Origin: Heterohyrax brucei
Lineage: Eukaryota > Chordata > Mammalia > Hyracoidea > Procaviidae
Assembly: GCA_028571685.1 (NCBI GenBank)
Contig: CM053162.1
Coordinates: 7,754,001 to 7,818,000 of the forward strand
Direction of reading: 5' to 3'
Length of the DNA stretch: 64,000 bases
Shown: in pieces, positions 55,877 through 64,000 of the stretch
Layout of the letters: each line of letters begins with the position of its first letter
Numbering within the stretch: position 1 is the stretch's first letter
Position numbers and translations under genes: made by a program
Notes under the pieces: generated by a model
What the model was told of the DNA's origin: nothing
The model's input: only the letters and a program-made list of their open reading frames with translations
Database searches by the model: none

Positions 55877-56033
55877 TTGGAAACCCTGGTGTCATAGTAG
55901 CTAAGTGCCAAGACCACTAACCAAGGGATCAGCAATTCAAATCCACCAGGTGATCCTTGGGTATTCTATAGCTCAGTTCTATTCTGTCCTATGGGATTGA
56001 TCTGAGTTGGAATTGACTTGACAGCAACAAACA
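55877..56033 (+). repeat. AfroSINE
   Basis: TTGGAAACCCTGGTGTCATA to GAGTTGGAATTGACTTGACA. Full span. It is followed within 10 bp by an RTE 3' end in the same orientation. Confidence 0.85.
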
Positions 56034-56040
56034 GGGAGCG

Positions 56041-56235
56041 ATCAGTTGCAGGAGAACATTGTATTTGATGAAGTACTTCTACTTTGTGAGGGAATCTGTC
56101 AGTGAGATGGACTGTCACAATAGCCACAACAATGTACTTGAACATGTTGTTGATCAAGAGAGTGACACAGGATCAGGCAGCATTTTCTTCTGTTGTACAC
56201 AAAGCCTCCATGAGTCAGAGCTGACTCAACGGCAG
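56041..56235 (+). mobile_element. RTE 3'-end fragment
   Basis: GAGATGGACTGTCACAATAG, CACAACAATGTACTTGAACA, CTTCTGTTGTACACAAAGCC, TGAGTCAGAGCTGACTCAAC parallel the end of the RTE at 54588-54730 (AAGATGGATTGACATAGTGG, CTACAACAATGAATTTAAGC, TTCTGTTGTTCATAGTGTAG, TGAGTTGGAATCAACTTGAC). A 195-bp 3' fragment. Confidence 0.75.
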
Positions 56236-56743
56236 CTATCTTCACAGTCCCTATTTAAGACTCACCTTTTCTTTTGGTGCCAAAGATTAAAATTTATCAA
56301 CTGAGATTGCAAAAGAAGCTCAGAAAAGGGAAAACCCTACATGGGTTGAATAACAAGGAAAAGTTTTCAAAAAGAACACAGGACTTGGATTGGACTGTGA
56401 AGCATTGATACTAACAAAGTGGGAAATGTTCAAAGCGAGGAAGGTAAATATTATACCCAAACGCATGAAGTGGGAACCAATATGGCTTTTAGCTGAGGTT
56501 GGTAATTGAGTAGAGCTGGAAAACTGAATAAGGGCTATATTTTTGAGTGTAGTAGGAAATGAAGCTGGACAGATCCAGTAGAGTCAGAACACACAGAGAT
56601 TTGCAATTCAGACAAATACAAATGAATTTTTTTTGAAATTTTTCTTTGTTTATAGGAGAGAGGATAGGAGGATTACAGTGTGGTGATGTAGACATTTTGC
56701 TGTATACTGTGCTATGAATCCATGGCAATACATTTTTATTACC
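56236..56743. other. Unidentified single-copy DNA
   Basis: A 121-codon minus-strand frame begins here (56489-56854) and crosses a SINE-tail insertion and the flank of L1-12; it has no recognisable domain and is probably chance. Nothing else is supported. Confidence 0.4.
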
Positions 56744-56750
56744 TATTTTA

Positions 56751-56767
56751 CGGCACTTGGCTTGGCT
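56751..56767 (+). repeat. 17-bp SINE/RTE tail micro-insertion
   Basis: CGGCACTTGGCTTGGCT, flanked by TATTTTA on both sides (56744-56750 and 56768-56774). Only the end of the AfroSINE tail is present. Confidence 0.65.
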
Positions 56768-56884
56768 TATTTTAGAATTAGGAAGAGGAGAGAGAAAAAA
56801 AATGACAGGCTCTTGAAGAATTCCAAGTAAGAAATATCCTAGCTGACATATCAAGAGAAGGAAGATTTGGGATATATTTTTGAG

Positions 56885-57737
56885 TTTTTTGCTTCTTGGG
56901 CTTCATGTCCATCAATAAAGGCTAGGCGAGATGTTGTGAAGATGGACTGCAGTTGTTTCTCTAGGCCTTCTTAAAACGAAAGGTAAAAGATATCTGACAA
57001 CTTCCAAAGCCAGTCAGGTTTTCAGGTATACAGGTCCCTCTTCCCACTTGGCAAAGCAAACACCTCTATATCCAACCCCAGATGTTACAAACTAGTTCAA
57101 AATACAGAAGGGCTACTGCCCTGCTGGCCTCTGCTGTCAGGCCCCAGCCGTAGGCGACGCTTTGTAAAATACTGTTTTTCTGCCAGAAAAGCACTCTCCT
57201 CTGGGAAGGCGTTGCCTCCTAGCCTAGGAATTAGGTCCAGCTGAGGCCTCTATATGGGTAATCTGCCTCCTAGTGGAACAAGATGGTGTCCCACACAAGC
57301 TCCCTGCCTGCCTCGATACAAGCTACTCAGTGGCAGAGGCGGAAAGAGAGGCCAAAGATGCCAAGATGCCAAGATGCACAGAGTCCAAAGCCAGACTCTC
57401 AAAAGATGGCAATTTCGCCTGCTAATCCCCCCAGCAGAGTGTCTGAGATTAGCTTCTAGTCAAGTCCTAGCTCTGCTGCTGGCTAAGACAGAGAAAAAAA
57501 GGTTAAAATGGCGACTTACCTTTGATCTGTGAAAGCCAGCACCCACAAAGAGTGGGGGTCGGTGACAGAAAGGAAGTTTTCCATTCAGCGGTATGAAGTC
57601 CAAGTTAACAGCCCTATGCTGTGTCCTAGGGCTCACTAGGTGTCCAGAAGGCTCCATTTAATTATCAGTTCAGGTCTTGGTTTCTAGAGGGTTTTAGGGA
57701 GATATGTGTTTAGTCTGCCATCTTGACTCCACCCCCT
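56885..57737 (-). mobile_element. L1-12: 853-bp L1 insertion with 5' UTR only
   Basis: Minus strand from AGGGGGTGGAGTCAAGATGG (57737) through a 5' UTR collinear with L1-6 (for example GCATAGGGCTGTTAACTTGG, GAGGCCTCAGCTGGACCTAA, AAAACCTGACTGGCTTTGG), ending before the ORF1 start with A6. GGGATATATTTTTGAG occurs at 56869-56884 and 57738-57753, a perfect 16-bp duplication, so this is a complete insertion, not a later deletion. Overlapping 92- and 65-codon frames near 57254-57657 are chance. Confidence 0.85.
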
Positions 57738-57797
57738 GGGATATATTTTTGAGACCGAATTGATAAGACTTGTGTTGGAATTCATATTGTGGGGTAC

Positions 57798-58358
57798 TGT
57801 CATAGGTTGAATTGTGTCACCCCAAAACTGTATGTATGCATTTTGTTGGGCCATGATTCCCACAATTTTATGATTTTCCTCCATTCTGTGATTATCCTGT
57901 TAAATATCCTAATCTAAGCCTGTGGTTAATCAGGCAAGACTGGATTATATTAAAGAAAATTAGAGTGGAATTTTAACACCTGTACCTAAATCACCTCCCT
58001 GATCCCATTTATATAGAATTTCCCTGGGGTGTGACTTGCAGGCCCTTGTATCTTGTAAGAGATAAAATGGAAGCAAAGCAAGGGACTTGGGGTCCTCATA
58101 TCATCAAGAAAACAGAGCTGGAACAGAACGTATCCTTTAGACCTGAGATGCCTGCACTGAGATTCTCCCAGACCAAAGGAAGACTGATGCAACACAAGGA
58201 TCTTCCTCCAGGGCTGACAGAGAGGGAAAACCTTTTCCCAGAACCAGTGTTCTGAATTCAGACTTGTAGTTTACTGTACTGTGACAGAATAAATATGTCT
58301 TCATTGAAACCACCTACTTGTGGTATTTCTATTATGGCAGCACTAGATAAATAAGACA
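57798..58358 (+). mobile_element. M9: solo MaLR-type LTR, older subtype
   Basis: TGTCATAGGTTGAATTGTGT to CACTAGATAAATAAGACA, with GCCTGTGGTTAATCAGGCAA in the middle, a segment absent from M2 and M8. ACAGAATAAATATG near 58283 gives AATAAA. Flanks GGTAC and GGAAT agree at three of five positions. Confidence 0.8.
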
Positions 58359-58547
58359 GGAATACAATTAAAAAAAAGTGAGAGAGAAAACATGAACAAT
58401 ATCCTTGTTTAAGCAATTAAACATAGTTGCTTGAACTACTAAATCAATGATGGTGCCATTTGTTGAGATATGAAGATTAGGGAAGGAGTTCATAGGGAAA
58501 GCAAGATGCTGGTAATGTCAAATTTCAGAGTCTTACTAGATACCCAG

Positions 58548-58756
58548 GGACCCCTGGTTGTACAGTGGTTAAACACTCAGCTGTTAACTGAAAGGTCAGT
58601 GGTTTGAATCCACCAGCTGCTCCATAGGAGAAAGATGTGGCAGTCTGCTTCCATAAACATTATAGCTTTGGAAACTCAATGGAACAATTCTTTTTAAGTC
58701 CTGTACAATAGCTGAGAGTCAGAATTGGCTGGATGACAATAGGTTTGATTTAATTT
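58548..58756 (+). repeat. AfroSINE, long variant
   Basis: GGACCCCTGGTTGTACAGTG, AGGTCAGTGGTTTGAATCCA, GGCAGTCTGCTTCCATAAAC, GAGAGTCAGAATTGGCTGGA. Carries the extra GAAAGATGTGGCAGTCTGC segment seen in long AfroSINE forms. Confidence 0.85.
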
Positions 58757-60069
58757 CTGGTCTACTACATGCTCAAGTAGAGAAGGCAATTAACAACTTA
58801 GGTACAAAAGTCTGGGGTTCAAGGGAGTGTCTAGGGCTTTGAGCTATAAAGTCAAGAGTAATTCCAGGTGGGAAAAGAAAGAGATAGATACTTTTAAAAG
58901 ATGAGACAAATGTCGATTTTTCCTTTGGCTTAGACTATCACAGAGGTTGCAAAGTGGATTAATCAAACAGGATGTCAGAGGAAAATGAGTAAACCAAGAT
59001 TTTGAACAAATTTACCAAAGTCGAAATGCCCTTCTGCCCATATATCATGTTTTATCCAATCTATGTAAGCCCTCAAATGTTATCTGAAAAGTTGGGAGGA
59101 AAGGCTTTTAAGGGCAACAGAGTCAGACTGCATCCAATAGCAGCTACAGATGTACAGAAGGTAGTTTCCCTGGTGTCAAACTCTGCTCCTTTTCCCACTG
59201 CTACCGTGGGAGGTGCGGAGGCACAAAGCAAGTTCAAGTAGGGGCAAAACTGAAATGATTCTATTTTCCCCCTAAAACCAGCTAATCTAACAGTAAAAAA
59301 TAACTCAAAGAGAAACAGAGCTCAGTTACTGCAAAAGGCAATAAACTGACCTGAAGATACATACGACTGGACTGAGAATAAAAGGGTAACTGACAAAAAC
59401 ATGATAAATGGAAACATGATCAAAATGAAAAGCTTTTGTGAGCTCTAATGATTGGAAATCTCTGTCTCGGATTCGGGCTCAGTACCCAGCATGGTCTGAG
59501 TGAGTCTGGCAGTGGGGAAAAGGTACAGAGTCTCTGTGGGTTTGCACAAGAAGCATGAAAACCTGGGCTCTAAGCACAATAAATGCACTTATCTTCAGAG
59601 AAAATGGTCCCCTGGCACTTCTGGCAAGGGTTGAGCTGTTAGCCTTGCATCCTCTCTCAATTCTAAAAATGGATAATTAAATTCTACCACTCTAATGAAA
59701 TTTCCTATGTCATTTACACTGCAGAGATTGCTCACAGAGCCTTCTGGGAGGCTGGGGGAGTACATCCCTAAGGAGGAGATCATCTATGCAGCACGAAACG
59801 AAATAAAGATGAGTCATTAACTGTCGAACATGATCCCAGAGAGAGATTCAGGTTGGAAACTCAGGATCCAAACTTGGCAAGATTAGATAAAAACATCTCA
59901 TTTTCTTTTGTACAGGGCTGTCCCCGTTGAATGAAATTTACCAGATAATTGCCAAATGTATGCTTACTCTGGTATACAAACATATGGTCTTAGTTCACCC
60001 TCGAGAGAAATACAAATAAATTGGTAAGCTAACAGCTCTCTTGTCTACTCAGAAATCTTCCAGACAAGA
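58757..60069. other. Unidentified single-copy DNA
   Basis: About 1.3 kb. A 79-codon plus frame at 59002-59241 (no recognisable domain) and smaller frames occur. No repeat recognised and no gene claimed. Confidence 0.4.
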
Positions 60070-60458
60070 GAATGTCCTTCATAGGATAACCTTCCTGTTC
60101 CACTGTAGAGAGTTTCCCTGGAGTGTGGCTTGCCCCACCCTTAATCCTTTCATCCTACAAGAGATAAAAGGAAGGAGAAGAAAGCAAGAATGGGGAACTT
60201 CACACCATCAAGCAAGCAGCACCCGGAGAAGAGCGCGTCCTTCAGACCTGAGGTTTCTGTGCCAAGATGCTCCCTGGACAAAGACTGATGCAATATTGGA
60301 CCTTCTTCCAGAGCCGACAAAGGTAAAAACCTTCTCATGGAGTGGACATCCTGAATTTGGACTTGTAGCCTACCAGACTGTGCAAGAATAAACCTCCCTT
60401 TGTTAAAGCCATCCATTCTGTGGTACTTCTGTTAGAGCAGCACTAGCTGACTAAAACA
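60070..60458 (+). mobile_element. M10: 5'-truncated MaLR-type LTR
   Basis: Joins the LTR at CACTGTAGAGAGTTTCCCTG and is collinear with M2 and M8 to the end GCACTAGCTGACTAAAACA. The TGTCATGG opening and about 120 bp are missing. AATAAA in GCAAGAATAAACCTC near 60387. A 116-codon frame (60041-60391) runs through it without any known domain. Confidence 0.8.
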
Positions 60459-60765
60459 TACTACAAGAGAGACAGGGAAAGAGAAGAGAGCAGAGAGTTG
60501 GGGATCTTATACCATCCAGAAAGCAGCGCCGAGAGCAAAGTGAGCCATTTGGACCTGAGGTTCCTGAGCCAAGATGCTCTAGGACCAAAGAAAGACTCAT
60601 GCAGTACAAGGAACTTCCTCCACAGCCAACAGAGAAAAAGTGCATTCCCTGGATCTAGTACCCTGCATTTAGACTTCTAATCTACTGGACTAAAATAAAC
60701 TTTTCTTTTTTAAAGTCATCTACTTGTGGTATTTTATGTAAGAACAATGCCAGATGACTAAGACA
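60459..60765 (+). mobile_element. M11: second 5'-truncated MaLR-type LTR, directly abutting M10
   Basis: Starts TACTACAAGAGAGACAGGGA, the place where M10 has CCTACAAGAGATAAAAGG, and ends CCAGATGACTAAGACA. More diverged from M2/M8 than M10 is. Two LTR 3' parts in direct tandem, sharing no spacer. Confidence 0.75.
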
Positions 60766-60871
60766 ATTGGTATACTGAAAACTGTGATGACTCTTACAGA
60801 AAGGGAAGAAATATTAATTTATATTTCTTCTCTGGGTGTCAAGAGATCACTAAGGTCCTTAAGATTACCCT

Positions 60872-60970
60872 AAAACCAATTGCCATTAAGTCTATTCTAA
60901 GTCACAGTGACTGCATATGTGTGAGGTTATGAGTAGAACTGTACTCCATAGTATTTTCAATGACTATTTT
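60872..60970 (-). repeat. AfroSINE part 1, split by L1-13
   Basis: AAACCAATTGCCATTAAGTC, AGTAGAACTGTACTCCATAG, ATTTTCAATGACTATTTT: tail and body on the minus strand. It continues at 61637. Confidence 0.75.
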
Positions 60971-61636
60971 AAAAAATATATATTATCGTGCATTAAGTGA
61001 AAAGTTTACAATCCAAGTCAATTTGCCATATAATCCTCTGCCCACACACACACCACTATGTAGTTCTAGCTGCTCTCCCTACTCAGTGACAGCATACTTA
61101 TCCTTTCTACACTGTACATCCCTTATTCATTCAACCAACTCATATCACCCCTGCTTCCATCTCACCGTTGGATGGCAGCTGCTCTGACAGCCTTATGTAC
61201 GTATATGATCCAAGAAGCATATGCTGTATCATCATCACTCTGTGTCTTATAGTCCAGTTCAGCTTTTGTCCAGAGAGTTGGCTTTGGTACTGGTTTCAGC
61301 TCTGAGCTAGCAGATAGTTTGGGGGCCATGTTCTCAGAGAGCCCTCCAGATGTCAGACCATCAAGGCTGGTCTTTTAACAGAGTTCTCAATCTGTACTCA
61401 CATTTTCTGTTGTTACATCAGGGACTCTATGCTATGTTTTCCTGTCAAAGCAATCATTGGTGGTGACTGAACATCCTCTAGTTATTTTGGTCTTGTGCTG
61501 ATATGTGGCCCCTCTGTCTCCTGGGCTCATATTTTCCTCATGTCTTTGATGTCCTTTGTTTTCCTCTCCGCTAGGTGGATTGCGACCAGTTGATGCTACT
61601 TAGATGGCAGCTCGCTAGCTTTTAAGACCCCAGACA
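60971..61636 (-). mobile_element. L1-13: L1 3' UTR fragment nested in AfroSINE
   Basis: GGATGGCAGCTGCTCTGACA, TTTGGGGGCCATGTTCTCAG, ATGGCAGCTCGCTAGCTTTT and AAGACCCCAGA match the L1-7 3' UTR (CAGATGGCAGCTTGCTAGCT, then AAGACCCCAGATGGC at about 22660). TCAATGACTATTTT at 60957-60970 and TCAATGGCTAATTT at 61637-61650 are a 14-bp duplication with two changes. Confidence 0.75.
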
Positions 61637-61745
61637 TCAATGGCTAATTTTTTGGAAATAGACCTCCAGAACTGTCTTCCAAGGTGTCTTTAGGTGCGTA
61701 TGAACCTCCAGCTTTTCAGTTATCAGCTGAATGCATTAACTGAGT
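61637..61745 (-). repeat. AfroSINE part 2
   Basis: GGCTAATTTTTTGGAAATAG, TCTTCCAAGGTGTCTTTAGG, AACCTCCAGC: remaining body and head of the SINE interrupted by L1-13. Confidence 0.7.
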
Positions 61746-61903
61746 TCTCTTAAATTGATCTACTTTGGTGAGGGAGATAGCATGAGCACAGGAAAACCTG
61801 GTCAGATAGTATGTGTTATGTTCTGATTCTCTTAGTAACAATGAGAACTTGACACTGACCCTTGCAGAGAAGTCATAAAAAAAACTTTGGGATCCAAAGA
61901 GAT

Positions 61904-61955
61904 AACAAATATATATATATCTATATAGATATATATAGATATACACACACACACA
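61904..61955. repeat. TA/CA compound microsatellite
   Basis: AAATATATATATATCTATAT then AGATATATATAGATATACAC and CACACACACA. Alternating and partly palindromic. Confidence 0.85.
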
Positions 61956-63744
61956 TATTATTATGATAAACCTAAGACAGGAGAAAGGCATAAATGGGGG
62001 AGGAATTAATTAAGGGAGCAATAATGACAGTGAATCACATTATTCCCTAGTTACTCGTGCACTCTTGGCTTTCAGGTGGTGAACTTTTCACACCAGAAGG
62101 AAGACATTCATCAACTTTTCCTCTCTATACGTCTTCTCTTAGCTTTTCTCGTCTCAGCTAGTTGTCATGCACTCAGTCTGGGCAAAGACTTTGTTCTCAT
62201 TTCAACTTTCTCTACAAAGCTCAGGTGTCCTTATCTGACTCCAAAAAAAATTTCACTTGATCAAGTGTAATATGACTTTAGTGCAATTCCGTAAGTCTGT
62301 GTGAATGGGGAACTTTCTTGGCTACTTTTGTGATATGAGGGCAGTAATACTCTCCTCCTGGTTTCTCTCACTTGTCAATACATATCAGTTTCCCCTGATA
62401 TATTTAAGTGCTCCTTTCTTCCCCTAGAAATCATCTATGAGGAGACTGGAGTATCCAAATCATTGGTAATAACAGTGGCCAGACCTTGGGAAGACACTGA
62501 GAATACAGCTACCCCTCAAACCAATGATCTCTCTACAGAAACAAATGCAGATGCTTCAAGGTCTCTCTATTTGATGAACAAAAAATCAGAGAGGAAGAAA
62601 AACTTGTTAGATGTATCTAATGTCTGAATAGGTGGTGATACAAGACTAATATTCTAGAAGGCTAAGCAAATTTGACAATTATTACTCAGGGTTTTTGCAT
62701 TATATAGATGAGTTATTCTCTTTTGTGAAACAATTCATTTTTTTATATGTGTTCTAAATTCTCCTAAGAATTTAGGGCCTTTGTAACACTAAGTTAAGTC
62801 CCGGGTACTGACTCACTGGTTTAACACCCATTTATTTGTAGGCAATGTTGATATCCGTCCTAAGTAACAAATTTACAAAGAAAGAGACAGCATAGCATGT
62901 GACTTATAAGATGACTCTGTCTTAAGTACTTAAAGACTATTACCAAAATAGGTGTGCAGTGTTGTTGTTATAAATATCATCCTTAACACCTTTCTGATTC
63001 TTTTTACTCTTAAGTGTCCAACCTATTACAGAACAAAGGAAGGATGCCTTTTAAATCTCATTCACTTCAGCTTCCAGGGTGATGGATGCATCCCCTTCTG
63101 AAGCTCAACCTCACATAAAAGCACAGCAGTGCATTGCTGTAAATCTGTTTTACATCAGCTTTTATGTGAACCTGGTCTGGGTTTGGCTTCATTATCTTTT
63201 TTTTTTTAACTAAAAAAAAAAAAATTGTCATTTTCAGCCAATTCAGATCATACACTTTGTAAATAATAAAAATTCACTTGTCTTTAGAGAAACTCCTTTA
63301 GAAGACTGAACCAAGAGTCTCTTCTCTGCTGTATGGTATGACCCATCTGTTTGTGAAGAGTCTTCCATATAATATATCACCCCTGGCCACATTTAGAATT
63401 TTTGATACTTTAGCCTTGTGGTGGTGATGCCATTGGCAAACCCAGCTTTGAAGGCAGGACTGTACTGAAGCCAGGGGAAATTATTACACTGCATTGTCCT
63501 CACAGAAATACACTGAACAAGTTTAGTTTTGAAGTTGCTGCTAACAATTATGGTTCTTTTAAAATGATCAGACTATTAGTGCTACTTGAGCTGTGCCTAT
63601 TCAAATACAGAGTTTTAACTACTAGGTAAAGGATCTGAATTATAGTTTAATCGAGACCGATTTAATTAAAATTAAGGGTGATGTAGTGGAAAGAACAACT
63701 GAGGGAGAGTTAGCATATTGAGGCTCATTGGCTGTGTGATTTGG
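61956..63744. other. Unidentified single-copy DNA
   Basis: About 1.8 kb without a recognised repeat or domain-bearing frame. A T11-AACT-A13 stretch lies at 63197-63224. No gene is claimed. Confidence 0.4.
63197..63224. repeat. T11/A13 inverted homopolymer pair
   Basis: Eleven T, then AACT, then thirteen A. Perfectly self-complementary arms with a 4-nt loop. Confidence 0.85.
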
Positions 63745-63830
63745 ACAGGTCAGTGAGTTTCTCTGAGCTTCAGCTTCCTCATTTCTAAGAGAGGCTACCC
63801 CAGATGATCTTTGGGAGTTTGTCTGATTCT
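63745..63830 (+). repeat. MIR fragment
   Basis: GACAGGTCAGTGAGTTTCTC, TGAGCTTCAGCTTCCTCATT and TCTAAGAGAGGCTA match the MIR core block (CTGAGCCTCAGTTTCCTCAT). Old mammalian SINE. Confidence 0.65.
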
Positions 63831-64000
63831 AAAATCCTCAGGGACTGTGGGCTTTTGATTAGTGACTGCCTGGAAGAGGAAACCTCCAGTCCTTGATTTG
63901 ATTCCAACTAGTTTAAGGCATATTGCTTGGATCCTTGATAATTTAGTGCAGAAAATATCTCTCAAATAGCTATGCTATTCAGAACAAAATTCAGAAAACA
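63831..64000. other. Unidentified DNA at window edge
   Basis: No feature recognised. Confidence 0.4.

Noticed and set aside
57254..57532. 92-codon frame in a GC-richer block as a gene
   Set aside because: Falls entirely inside the 5' UTR of L1-12, antisense to it.
63197..63224. Rho-type or intrinsic terminator
   Set aside because: AT-only inverted homopolymers in mammalian DNA; no GC stem and no gene.

Overview
The window looks like afrotherian (probably elephant-type, Loxodonta-like) nuclear DNA: AT-rich, no operons, no recognisable host exon, and packed with interspersed repeats. Lineage is inferred from three families recognised from knowledge: AfroSINEs (tRNA-derived head, tail reading like GAGTCGGAATCGACTCGACG), an RTE/BovB-like LINE with the same tail, and L1s with a 5' UTR shared by many copies here. 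By eye about three quarters of the window is transposon-derived. Every substantial open frame I could identify is a decayed L1, RTE or mariner piece. Family names come from memory and from copies compared within the window; no database was searched. Identities and lengths are by-eye estimates. || Layout. 1-1.1 kb: single-copy DNA with one AfroSINE. 1.1-11.9 kb: a full-span but dead L1 (L1-1) that carries a second, internally deleted L1 (L1-2), a foldback mariner element and a SINE. 12-16.5 kb: short LINE/SINE fragments, about 2.6 kb of unidentified DNA and a solo MaLR-type LTR. 16.5-28.5 kb: five L1 copies end to end (L1-4 to L1-8), including two that hold only 5' UTR plus ORF1 and one long minus-strand copy split by an LTR. 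28.5-32.5 kb: old MIRs, AfroSINEs and unidentified DNA. 32.6-34.3 kb: a compact MaLR-type provirus with two LTRs, primer-binding site and polypurine tract but no coding capacity. 34.5-37.7 kb: an ERVL-like LTR inside a SINE, then an RTE LINE with an LTR inside it and an inverted 5' end. 37.7-50.1 kb: three L1 bodies plus LTR and RTE pieces in a nested stack. 50-53.2 kb: mostly unidentified DNA. 53.2-55 kb: an old LTR invaded by RTE, itself invaded by a younger LTR. 55-64 kb: SINEs, a 5'UTR-only L1 with exact target duplications, several MaLR LTRs, and about 2.2 kb of unidentified DNA at the end. || How the parts relate. L1 machinery is expected to have moved L1 copies, while RTE probably supplied the tail recognised for AfroSINE mobilisation, since both end in the same sequence here. 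LTR elements left mostly solo LTRs with 5-bp duplications. Target-site duplications readable in the sequence let parts of the nesting order be reconstructed. || The observations I rate highest are two tiny insertions (17 and 19 bp) made only of the SINE/RTE tail yet flanked by target duplications, both starting at CGGCAC; an 853-bp L1 insertion that keeps the 5' end but stops inside the 5' UTR with an A-tail and a perfect 16-bp duplication; a mariner-derived hairpin whose two ends both come from the transposase 3' end; and an LTR pair differing by only about 3 percent. I found no evidence of an undescribed functional system.
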